Shown here: piece by piece, positions 1-8,040 of the stretch
Layout: every line of letters begins with the position of its first letter
Numbering within the stretch: the first letter of the stretch is position 1
Source of the DNA: Verrucomicrobiota bacterium
GTDB lineage: Bacteria; Verrucomicrobiota; Lentisphaeria; Oligosphaerales; Oligosphaeraceae
Direction of reading: 5' to 3'
DNA length: 62,126 nt
Assembly (NCBI GenBank): GCA_019136135.1
Contig: JAGVUR010000043.1
Span: forward strand, 1-62,126
Translations under genes and position numbers: made by a program
Notes under the pieces: model-generated
What the model saw: the letters and a program-made list of their open reading frames with translations, nothing else
Told to the model about the DNA's origin: nothing
The model's database searches: none

Positions 1-31
1 TAATTGCCGTCGGGCTTGTGGTTGGGTAAAC

Positions 32-108
32 TGGTGGAGCAGAAGAGATTCGAACTCTCGACCCCCACGTTGCGAACGTGGTGCTCTAGCCAACTGAGCT
101 ACTGCCCC
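32..108 (-). tRNA. tRNA-Ala(CGC), CCA encoded
   Basis: The minus strand folds into a complete cloverleaf of 77 nt ending in an encoded CCA. The anticodon stem CCACG/CGTGG closes a loop TTCGCAA, so the anticodon is CGC (reads GCG, Ala). The acceptor pair 3-70 is G-U, the classical alanine identity element, and the T-loop is TTCGAAT. No other gene is close enough to form a tRNA cluster within the window. Confidence 0.95.
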
Positions 109-260
109 GATTTTTTTCGAAAACAAGCTTAAGATACGACATAATTCCGATTCTTCAAGCAATTGAAGGAAATTTTCACGGATTTCCGGCGAAATCTCCC
201 AGCCGGCTTTTTGTCGCATCAAGTATCACGTTGTCGTCTGCATCGAAAGATTCATTTGCC

Positions 261-1565
261 CTAGCGCGGATTTACCTGGATGACGTTGCTCATAACCACA
301 TTCCGTACGTATTCCTTGCCGGATTCATAGGTTACTGGGTCGCATTCGCCGTTGTGGTTCATGACGTTTTGGATAATCGAATCCGCAAGCGAGCCGGCAA
401 GAAGTATGCAGTGGCGAGAGTAGGAATGAACGTTTGAAATGATGAAACCCGATGTGTCGCCGACGGGAGTCACACCACCCCAATTGGGATTCTTGTCGCC
501 AATCCGTATTGTCGCATGGGCACGGGCATTTTCCGGCGAATTGTCGATAAGTCCATCGAGGATGATGTGATGGATTCGAATGCCGCCCGAGTTCAGGAAA
601 CGGATGATCTGGCATCTGCCGGCCGAATGTCCGACAACGTTTCGGATCGTTACGTAGGCAATATCGTCGTCATCGGTCTTCTTCGATCCTGCGACCATCG
701 TTGAATTGATTGCCCCGGCAGGTTTTCCGTATGTGAACGTACCGATTGCCGTCAAGGCGATCAGGTCGTCCCCTGTGAAACCGGTGATGTTCTCGATAAG
801 GATGTTCTGGCAACCCTGTCGCAAATCGATTCCATCCTGGTTCAAGAATGTCCGTTGCTCGCCATCGATCAGCTTTTTCGAGGTTGATTCGAAGTGGATT
901 CCGGAGATTGTCCCGTTCTTGCAGTGCTCGAATGATATTCCCCAGCAATGGGAATCGAACATCGCGATATTGCGTACAGAAAAACGATTGACGTACGCCA
1001 TCAAGATTCCGATATTCTGCCAGTTTCCGTACTGGTAGCGATCTTCCTTGCCCCCATCGGTCCCGTACGACCTGACGTTCAGCTGCTTGTTGCCGTCGCC
1101 CGTGGAGCGGGGATTGTCGGCTCCCACGAACCTTGCATTTCCAATTCCGACTATATGTATGTTCTGCAGCGGCTTCACCTCCTCGATTCCGAGTCCGCAG
1201 TTGCTGCTTCTGACGAAGTTGTCCCTTGCCTGGTCTGAGAGTTTTATGGTACAATCGTCAACCAGGAGCGTCATTTCGGAGCCGAGCAGGATCGCCCTAT
1301 CGATAAGCCAGAATGTCCGTCCATCCGGATCTTCCCTTTTAGTCAGCACGATTGTTCCTCCGCCCGCCGCCGCCACGGCTGCCGTGGCCTGGTCGATCCT
1401 GTCGGAATCGCTACCTTTGAATTGGTTTGGGTTGACTCTCATTGTTGATTGATCTCCTTGCTTGGTTGATTTTGAAACCAGGGCATCTTGGCCCTGATCG
1501 GCATGAACAGGAAAAAGAGACAATGCCGCCAATAGTATCGCCGAAATCGTGGTGGTTTTCATCAT
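261..1565 (-). CDS. Secreted right-handed parallel beta-helix protein (GH28/pectin-lyase-like)
   Basis: Probably a secreted polysaccharide-active enzyme or binding protein. The frame opens further upstream, but the chosen start is the ATG-ATG pair at 1560-1565, preceded by AAGAGA and followed directly by a signal peptide (KTTTISAILLAALSLFPVHA). The mature part has the short-strand repeats of a parallel beta-helix (NIHIVGIGNARF, FSVRNIAMFDS, NGTISGIHFES, NILIENITGFTG, YVTIRNVVGHS). The segment NQDGIDLRQGCQN...GDDLIAL resembles the NTDGID...GDD catalytic signature of GH28 polygalacturonases, with the two Asp of GDD retained. Substrate is not identifiable. It is divergent from the FAD oxidoreductase gene at 1782. 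Fold confident; activity inferred. Confidence 0.75.
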   Translation of the reverse strand: MMKTTTISAILLAALSLFPVHADQGQDALVSKSTKQGDQSTMRVNPNQFKGSDSDRIDQATAAVAAAGGGTIVLTKREDPDGRTFWLIDRAILLGSEMTLLVDDCTIKLSDQARDNFVRSSNCGLGIEEVKPLQNIHIVGIGNARFVGADNPRSTGDGNKQLNVRSYGTDGGKEDRYQYGNWQNIGILMAYVNRFSVRNIAMFDSHCWGISFEHCKNGTISGIHFESTSKKLIDGEQRTFLNQDGIDLRQGCQNILIENITGFTGDDLIALTAIGTFTYGKPAGAINSTMVAGSKKTDDDDIAYVTIRNVVGHSAGRCQIIRFLNSGGIRIHHIILDGLIDNSPENARAHATIRIGDKNPNWGGVTPVGDTSGFIISNVHSYSRHCILLAGSLADSIIQNVMNHNGECDPVTYESGKEYVRNVVMSNVIQVNPR

Positions 1566-1781
1566 GAGTAAATCTCTTGCTTGCGCCTGAATTGGAAAAT
1601 CAATGAACCTTAGCATATCCTCCCCATGATTCATTTTCAACCAGCCAGGCATCAACTCAAGTAATTTCGGTTGTTTTTACAGTAAATCTGCAATGAAGCA
1701 ACGGCTTTTTGACTTCAAGGTCTATATTACCTAGGTTAGACGACTTAGCAAGCGAAACGAAACTCAAGGAGCACTTGCGAG

Positions 1782-3548
1782 ATGAAAACAGAGAAGAACA
1801 GCAAGGTCATCACGGAACGCGAATTGACGGGCGACGTGATCGTCGTCGGAGGCGGCTTGTCGGGCGTATGCGCCGCCGTATCTGCCGCCCGCCACGGAGC
1901 CAAGGTCATCCTGGTTCAGGATCGTCCGATGCTAGGCGGCAATGCCTCCTCGGAATGCCGGATGGGCATCATGGGCGCCCACGGGGACGAAAACAAGGAA
2001 ACCGGCCTGCTGGAAGAACTCCAGTTGGACAACATCTACCGAAACCCGTTGATGAGATACACCCTTTGGGATGACGCGATCCTCTCATTGGTCCTTGCAG
2101 AACCAAATATCACCCTGCTCCTCAACACCTCCGTCCAAGGCGTCCAGACCGCCGGAGACACCATTCAATCCGTTACCGCCAGGAACTGCAACGAATACGC
2201 CAAATACACACTAACGGCAAAACTCTTCGCAGATTGCTCGGGAGACGGAATCCTTAGGCTCTCGGGAGCAGAATTCAGAATCGGACGGGAAGCAGCAGCA
2301 GAATTCGGCGAACAATGCCTCCATGAGGGTGACGACGACAAGACGATGGGAAACTCGATCCTGCTGCAACTCAGGCATACGGACGAACACCGCCCATTCA
2401 TCCCTCCACCATGGGCGCATACCTTCACAGACGAAGATTTCGCTGTACCCGAAAGCGAACTCAAGGACGGCAAAATCCATTCCTACAAAAGACCCTATCC
2501 AGACAACAACAACTTCTGGTGGATCGAGTACGGGGGCAACTTGGATACCATCGCAGATGCAGGAGACATCCAACGCGAACTCAAGGCCATGGCATATGGA
2601 GTCTGGGCCTACATGAAAAACCATCCCGATGGGAGATGCAAAGACTACGAACTCGATTGGATCGGAAGCCTGCCCGGCAAACGGGAAAGCACCCGGTTCA
2701 TCGGCGACCATATCCTGACCCAGCAGGAAATCTTAGACGGCGGCAAGTTCCACGACGTGGTCGCATACGGAGGATGGACCCTTGACGACCACCATCCCGA
2801 TGCATTCTACCGAAGAGGCTACTTGAGCACGCACCTCTCGCCGCCCTCCCCCTTCGGCATCCCATTCCGATGCCTCTACTCGAAAAACATCCGAAACCTG
2901 ATGTTCGCGGGACGAAACGTCTCCTGTACCCACCTGGGCATGAGCGCAACACGGGTAATGGCGACCTGCGCGCTGATGGGACAAGCAGTCGGCACTGCCG
3001 CCGCCTTGGCGACCAAGTACAAAACTACTCCTAGGGACATCGGGCAAAGCCATCTTCAGGAACTCCAAACTACCCTGGAGGACGACGATGTCATGCTCCC
3101 GGGACGCTGGAGAACCGTCTCGCAAAAAACAAGAATCGCCAAAACAAGCACGCCGCAACTTCAAAATGGGATCGACCGATTCTGGAAAAAGCAAGACAAC
3201 GGCGCCTGGATTGCTCCTGGCGAATTCCTTGAGTACCACTGGGATACGCCGCAAGACATCACCGGCTATCGCCTGATCTTCGATTCCGAACTCTCGTTCC
3301 AGGGCAAGCGAATGCGAAAACTTGAGGCGCTCAAGGACTACAAGCCCATGCCTCCAGTCCTCATCAGGGACTTCCATCTTGATGCCTGGATTGACGGGCA
3401 ATGGAAAACAATCGCAACAGCCGGCGAGAACTTTCATCGGCTGGTGAGAATCAGCCACGAAACGATTACAACCAACAAGATACGGCTCGTAGCAGACAAA
3501 ACCTGGGGAGCGCCCAAGGCACATGTTTTCGCATGGGACGTCATCTGA
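1782..3548 (+). CDS. FAD-dependent oxidoreductase with C-terminal beta-sandwich
   Basis: Member of the FAD_oxidored (PF12831-type) family often found in carbohydrate loci of Planctomycetes, Lentisphaerae and Bacteroidetes. A dinucleotide-binding motif VVGGGLSGVCAAVSAARHG lies near residues 20-38, followed by GGNASSECRMGIMGAHG, typical of the family. A second FAD contact region (FAGRNVSCTHLGMSATRVMA) is near residues 385-405. The last ~140 residues (from about 450) look like a discoidin/F5-8C-like beta-sandwich, so it may bind a carbohydrate-like ligand. No signal peptide is seen. The start has a good Shine-Dalgarno AAGGAG 10 bases upstream. It forms a short transcription unit with the phosphatase 24 bases downstream. 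Substrate unknown. Confidence 0.85.
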   Translation: MKTEKNSKVITERELTGDVIVVGGGLSGVCAAVSAARHGAKVILVQDRPMLGGNASSECRMGIMGAHGDENKETGLLEELQLDNIYRNPLMRYTLWDDAILSLVLAEPNITLLLNTSVQGVQTAGDTIQSVTARNCNEYAKYTLTAKLFADCSGDGILRLSGAEFRIGREAAAEFGEQCLHEGDDDKTMGNSILLQLRHTDEHRPFIPPPWAHTFTDEDFAVPESELKDGKIHSYKRPYPDNNNFWWIEYGGNLDTIADAGDIQRELKAMAYGVWAYMKNHPDGRCKDYELDWIGSLPGKRESTRFIGDHILTQQEILDGGKFHDVVAYGGWTLDDHHPDAFYRRGYLSTHLSPPSPFGIPFRCLYSKNIRNLMFAGRNVSCTHLGMSATRVMATCALMGQAVGTAAALATKYKTTPRDIGQSHLQELQTTLEDDDVMLPGRWRTVSQKTRIAKTSTPQLQNGIDRFWKKQDNGAWIAPGEFLEYHWDTPQDITGYRLIFDSELSFQGKRMRKLEALKDYKPMPPVLIRDFHLDAWIDGQWKTIATAGENFHRLVRISHETITTNKIRLVADKTWGAPKAHVFAWDVI

Positions 3549-3572
3549 ACACCTAAACCACGGAGTAACTAC

Positions 3573-4298
3573 ATGCTGCTATTCGTCATCAGACACGGAG
3601 ATCCAATCTACAACCCCGATTCGCTAACACCAAAGGGACAACGACAAGCCGAAGCACTCGCCAGAAGGTTCGCCACGCATAAACTTGATCGAATCTTCGC
3701 CTCGCCGCTCAAACGGGCGCATGATACGGCAGTCCCAACATCCGAACTCCTCGGCATCCCCATCGAAACAGAAGAATGGACCTCAGAAGCACTCGCCTGG
3801 GATGAATTCACCTTCAACGACCCCAATCACAACGGCCGAAAGCGATGGCTCTTCATCAAGCCGGGACATCTGTACCATAACGAGAAAGACCACTTCAGGA
3901 ACAAGGACTGGAGAGAATGCGAATGCCTGCAAAACCTGGACGGGTGCTTCAAGCCGGAAACATGCTACGACAGGATCTCAGCGGCATCGGACGAATTCCT
4001 CGCAAAGCTCGGATACCAAAAGGAAGGACACATATATAAGATCATTAAACCCTCAAACGAACGAGTCGCGCTCTTCTGCCATGAAGGATTCTCAATGTGC
4101 TGGTTCCCGTACCTGCTCGGAATCCCGCCACACCTCTTCTGGAGCACATTCGGACTGTCGCATACGGGTGTCAATATCGTCTATTTCGAAAATCATCCCG
4201 ACGGATACACATTCCCAAGATGCCTCGCCTGGGACGACCTCTCGCACATCTACGAAGACAGGCTCCCGCTGCAATTCCAAAACAGAATCGACTTGTAA
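3573..4298 (+). CDS. Histidine phosphatase family protein
   Basis: Branch of the phosphoglycerate mutase/acid phosphatase superfamily. The catalytic RHG signature is at the N-terminus (FVIRHGDPIYN, residues 5-15), followed by LTPKGQRQAEALARR and SPLKRAHDTA, which supply the catalytic His9 and conserved Arg residues. A second His-containing segment, VALFCHEGFSM near residue 170, matches the downstream phosphatase-pocket histidine. At 241 residues it is somewhat longer than minimal phosphatases, with a middle insertion. It is 24 bases after the FAD oxidoreductase and has its own CGGAG ribosome site. Role in the same carbohydrate pathway is inferred from position only. Confidence 0.85.
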   Translation: MLLFVIRHGDPIYNPDSLTPKGQRQAEALARRFATHKLDRIFASPLKRAHDTAVPTSELLGIPIETEEWTSEALAWDEFTFNDPNHNGRKRWLFIKPGHLYHNEKDHFRNKDWRECECLQNLDGCFKPETCYDRISAASDEFLAKLGYQKEGHIYKIIKPSNERVALFCHEGFSMCWFPYLLGIPPHLFWSTFGLSHTGVNIVYFENHPDGYTFPRCLAWDDLSHIYEDRLPLQFQNRIDL

Positions 4299-4343
4299 GG
4301 GCGGTCGTTGATCCTAAAAAAGCAGTCGATGCCATGACAACTT

Positions 4344-4373
4344 GAGTACGGGCACCCAAGGTGCTCGTACTTG
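4344..4373. repeat. Dispersed hairpin repeat, box d, copy 1
   Basis: A near-perfect palindrome with 12 paired positions: AGTACGGGCACC, loop CAA, GGTGCTCGTACT (one G-U). The same hairpin recurs at 19537, 20061, 20180, 37610, 37730 and 54550. Here it stands alone after the phosphatase stop codon, without a T-run, so it is not an obvious intrinsic terminator. Confidence 0.8.
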
Positions 4374-4764
4374 ATTCAGACCGTTAATTTACGTGGAGGA
4401 TGTTTAACTTTTGTCTCAAGGCACCCCTTGCTGGGGCAGGTGGAGACCAGTGGTCCAGGTCGAAGTTTGATTACTTTTATTTCGTACTCAAATCGGTATG
4501 GAAAAATGACCTGCTAATCGATCGGAATCATCAAGAATCATCCGGATTACCTAATGGGTTGTGAATCTGGAAGATTGACGATGTTTGTCAATGATTGTGC
4601 ATGATTCTTGCTTGAAATTTTCCAAAAAAACGCGATTTTTTAGTGTTGCAAATAAGGCTTTAGCCCACCCAACCGTAAGGGGGCCTCCGCCCCTTAATGT
4701 AGTGCGCGCGAGGAAATGGAAGAAGTTGAGGCTGGTGGCGAAGCAGGTTTGGAAGCGGATCGGG

Positions 4765-4918
4765 CTGGTCAGACAGTCGGACGGGGTCGGACCGGGTCGG
4801 ACGGGGTCGGACGGGTCGGACCGGGTCGGACGGGTCGGACGGGTCGGACGGGTCGGACCGGGTCGAACGGGTCGGACGGGGTCGGACCGGGTCGGACCGG
4901 GTCGGACGGGTCGGACAG
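4765..4918. repeat. Tandem array of GGTCGGAC(G/C)GG units
   Basis: About 16 near-identical 9- or 10-base units alternate (GGTCGGACG, GGTCGGACCG, GGTCGGACGGG). Because unit length varies between 9 and 10, no reading frame is kept over the array and it opens spurious frames on both strands rich in GSD, VGR and RPT. It lies in the convergent gap between the phosphatase and the GH106-like gene. Confidence 0.9.
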
Positions 4919-4959
4919 ACCATTCACCATTCACCATTCACCATTCACCATTCACCATG
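4919..4959. repeat. Tandem CCATTCA heptamer array
   Basis: Five to six copies of the 7-base unit CCATTCA directly follow the GGTCGGAC array and end seven bases before the stop codon of the next gene. The rest of the 4299-4966 gap holds the isolated hairpin at 4344 and unique sequence with no recognisable gene. Confidence 0.9.
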
Positions 4960-4966
4960 TCATAAT

Positions 4967-7900
4967 TCATCCCAGCTGGATTTGGTCGATTCCAACTTGG
5001 ACAAAGCAATATCCTTCATTGTATGGCGGTGCGCCGCGGCCGACGAAGTTCGCCTCGCGATTAAAGGACATCGTGTGGACCGCATAGCTCTCGCCTTCCT
5101 GGAGGTGATGCGGACCGAGCATGTTGCGAAGGCTCTGAGTCAACTCGAACTCGATCGTATTCAGACCGGCTTTCAGCAACCCGGCCACATTGACGGCGTA
5201 CGGCGACCAGAAGCAAGTGCCCGCGTCAGCGCCGTTCACGATCACACGCCAGCTGTTCGCACCCAAGGGCGAAAAACGAAGCAGGGAGATTTTAGAAACT
5301 TCGTCGGCAGTCAATTCAACCGAGGTCGCTAGCTTGGCGACGCCGGCAAAGAACGGATGACCGGCACCAAGCAAATCGCTCCCCTCTATTTGGGTGCCGA
5401 CTCGGCTGGCGCCCAGCTCGAAGCTTCCGCAGTACCTGGTCGCAGAGCGAGGCAATGCCTCGACCATCCCGACATGGCGAACGGTGAAATCGCCCATCAG
5501 GTACACACTCTCCATCTCGGTTTCAAACGTCAACTTGTTGTACTCGGTCTCAAACTTCTTGGCCGCCTCGAGGCTGTCGTACAACCATTGTGGCTGATGA
5601 TAGCGAATGCGCATCACGATCACGTTGCGGCCAGGACGGACAGTCTTCTTTGGCAACAACAACTTCCTGAACGACTTGTCAAAAGCGTATCCGGTGTCAA
5701 CAGCGGGGAAACCAATACCATTCAGCGTGAACTGGAAGCGTTCGGGAGTCTCGACGACGAGGTACAGATCCGATGTTGCATCGTAGTCTTCCCCGGCATG
5801 GAACTCGAATTCCATCTCAAGGTCCGCATCACGCTTCAGCAAGACCAAACGCGACTGCAGTTGAATCACGTCCGTGGCATCCCAGTCGCCGCCATCGACA
5901 CGATATCTGCAGCGATCCAGAGTCAGCAAGTTATCGGTGGATTCCGCCAATGCCATGGTCGAGCCAATTGTTTTGACCACGTTTTTGGCAAACAATGCAT
6001 TGATGTCGCACTCTTCGGCTCCCAATTGGGTATCGGACACGAAGAGCATCAACGAGCCGCAAGCGCCCAAGTGGGCATTGAATTCCAGGCGGTCGCCTGC
6101 CGTGGTCACCCCGACAAGCTTCTTGAAATCGCCGGTCAGCGGATCGATCACATCGACATATTTGCCTGTTTTTGGCAACGAAATGACAAGTTCGCTGTCT
6201 TCCAGGTACTTGTTGCTGGCGAGGTAATGGAATCGTCCCGGCTTGCCTTCCAGTTCGATGTCACGCCATGTGCTCACCACCTGGGTTGACGGGGCGCCGC
6301 CTTCCAGCACCTTGACGCGATCCGGCAACAGGTTCGCCACGGCTGAAGCCGCTTCCTCGGCGGTTGCGTAGGCGGGCAATGCCTTGTACCACGCCAACTC
6401 GTCAGCGGACGCCGCTTCTCCGTCAATCAAAAACACTCCTGGATGGCGCGTGTTTTCCACACGACAGAGCCGCCCGCCCTTTGCCTTGAAGGCAACCAGC
6501 AAATCGTAGATGGTACGAGACAGGTTCATCACGGCCGGAATCACGGCGATTCCGTACGAGCATTCACCGAGAACCAGGCGCTTGTCGCTGACGGAGCCGA
6601 TGCTTTCCGCAATCAGCTCGTCCGCATAGTGATGACCGACTTGCAAGGCATCCAGCGACGAGGTCAGCTTCCGCAATTCTTCACTGTAGTAGTTCAAACC
6701 ATCCTTGCGTTCGTTGCCATCATATTGCATCCAAACCGACGACAGGGGATGGACGACGAGAACCTCGGGGCTGTACTTGCCTTCGGCGAGCAGCATTCCC
6801 ACCCTGCTGAAGTGGTCGTTGACCACAGCATAGTCCTTCCACCAAGGCTGATGATAGAAGTTGCTGGACGGATAGTCCCGCTTCCGCAAGCCACGCAACG
6901 AATAGCCTTGCAGATGCTGGCAAAGGAAGTTGACGCCATGTGCCAGCTGAGTATTGTAGATCCAACGCTGCCCCGTGAAATTGCAGTTCCAGCCAGACAA
7001 GGCGAAGCTTTCGGTCAAAATTTGCTTTTGTCCGAACTGTGCCGCAGTCGACGCCACCTGGGTCATCATCACCGGATGGGGCAAGCTCCTGCACAGATGG
7101 TCAATCCCGGGAATATGGTAGTATCGATACTGCGCCATAATGGAACCATTGCTAGACAATTGGCTTTGGCATGTTTCCTCGAGAACATGATGCCCCGTCA
7201 ACCACCAGCCGTGGGCATCGCACCAATCACGGATCTGATGCATGAAATTCTCGGTGAACAGCTTGGCGCAAAGTCTCCAGAATCGAATCCTCATCGCTTC
7301 GTAGCCTGGAAGTTCACGGGAAAGCATCGGCAATTCCGCGATCAGGTCACGTCCATACTCGCGCTTGTATTCCTCCTCCAGCACAAAGGACCAGAGCAAT
7401 CCATTCCGGCTCAGCTGCGGTTCGTCGGTAAAGATTCCCTTCAAGTGGTCGCGATATTCTGGAGGCAACGTCTCGTAGTAGTGCTGGTGCGTCACGCGAA
7501 TGAACTCGGCGACCACCTTCGCATCGAGATTGTCCACATAGTACCGATTGATCTCGTAGTAGGCTCTGAGGACCTGGCCCTTGGTGGTCGACGGAAGTTC
7601 GCGACCCAAGAATTGGGCGCCGTCAGCGCTGTAGTACGCGATGGTATTCGCCTTGCCTGCAGCCTCGGATGCGTCAATCACCTCGAAGCGAAGGTATTTC
7701 TGCTGGTAATCGACTCCGAGGCCGTTGACCAGACCGCCGCCGAAGCCCGACGGCCATCCGTTCTCGTCATACAACCATGCGTTCATGCCGAGTTTCTTAG
7801 CCTCGTCAATGCACGCCTCGACGCACGCCATCCACTCGTCAGACAAGTACTCCGTCTGCAAGCCGCCACGGGCGTGCATGAAGAAGCCACCCAGGCCGAC

Positions 7901-8017
7901 GCGATGCATCTCGCGTACCTGCCAACGCAGTTCCTCGCAGGTCAACTTCTCGTTCCAACTCCAAAACGGAACAGGACGATACGACATTCCCGGATTGTTC
8001 AACGATGCCTTGTTCAT
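4967..8017 (-). CDS. Cytoplasmic GH106-like glycoside hydrolase (alpha-L-rhamnosidase family)
   Basis: A 1016-residue protein of the GH106/alpha-L-rhamnosidase-like superfamily. The N-terminus shows the family opening RPVPFWSWNEKL, then GGFFMHARGG and AWLYDENGWPSGFGGG (about residues 45-110), followed by IFTDEPQLSRNG and GHHVLEET, segments lining the TIM-barrel active site. C-terminal beta-sandwich domains follow. There is no signal peptide, so it should act inside the cell on imported oligosaccharides, unlike the secreted relative at 28811. An AGGGG ribosome site precedes the start. It is the last gene of the minus-strand run starting with etfB and lies 23 bases after polB. Rhamnose specificity is inferred from the family. 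Confidence 0.8.
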   Translation of the reverse strand: MNKASLNNPGMSYRPVPFWSWNEKLTCEELRWQVREMHRVGLGGFFMHARGGLQTEYLSDEWMACVEACIDEAKKLGMNAWLYDENGWPSGFGGGLVNGLGVDYQQKYLRFEVIDASEAAGKANTIAYYSADGAQFLGRELPSTTKGQVLRAYYEINRYYVDNLDAKVVAEFIRVTHQHYYETLPPEYRDHLKGIFTDEPQLSRNGLLWSFVLEEEYKREYGRDLIAELPMLSRELPGYEAMRIRFWRLCAKLFTENFMHQIRDWCDAHGWWLTGHHVLEETCQSQLSSNGSIMAQYRYYHIPGIDHLCRSLPHPVMMTQVASTAAQFGQKQILTESFALSGWNCNFTGQRWIYNTQLAHGVNFLCQHLQGYSLRGLRKRDYPSSNFYHQPWWKDYAVVNDHFSRVGMLLAEGKYSPEVLVVHPLSSVWMQYDGNERKDGLNYYSEELRKLTSSLDALQVGHHYADELIAESIGSVSDKRLVLGECSYGIAVIPAVMNLSRTIYDLLVAFKAKGGRLCRVENTRHPGVFLIDGEAASADELAWYKALPAYATAEEAASAVANLLPDRVKVLEGGAPSTQVVSTWRDIELEGKPGRFHYLASNKYLEDSELVISLPKTGKYVDVIDPLTGDFKKLVGVTTAGDRLEFNAHLGACGSLMLFVSDTQLGAEECDINALFAKNVVKTIGSTMALAESTDNLLTLDRCRYRVDGGDWDATDVIQLQSRLVLLKRDADLEMEFEFHAGEDYDATSDLYLVVETPERFQFTLNGIGFPAVDTGYAFDKSFRKLLLPKKTVRPGRNVIVMRIRYHQPQWLYDSLEAAKKFETEYNKLTFETEMESVYLMGDFTVRHVGMVEALPRSATRYCGSFELGASRVGTQIEGSDLLGAGHPFFAGVAKLATSVELTADEVSKISLLRFSPLGANSWRVIVNGADAGTCFWSPYAVNVAGLLKAGLNTIEFELTQSLRNMLGPHHLQEGESYAVHTMSFNREANFVGRGAPPYNEGYCFVQVGIDQIQLG

Positions 8018-8040
8018 GATTTTACCCCTTTTGACTTCGA

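Noticed and set aside
231..437. 68-codon plus-strand frame with one hydrophobic segment
   Set aside because: It overlaps the end of the beta-helix gene on the opposite strand and has no ribosome site.
4551..4965. Repeat-encoded proteins rich in GSD/VGR or RPT on both strands
   Set aside because: They exist only because the GGTCGGAC array is open in several frames; the 9/10-base unit mix prevents a conserved frame.
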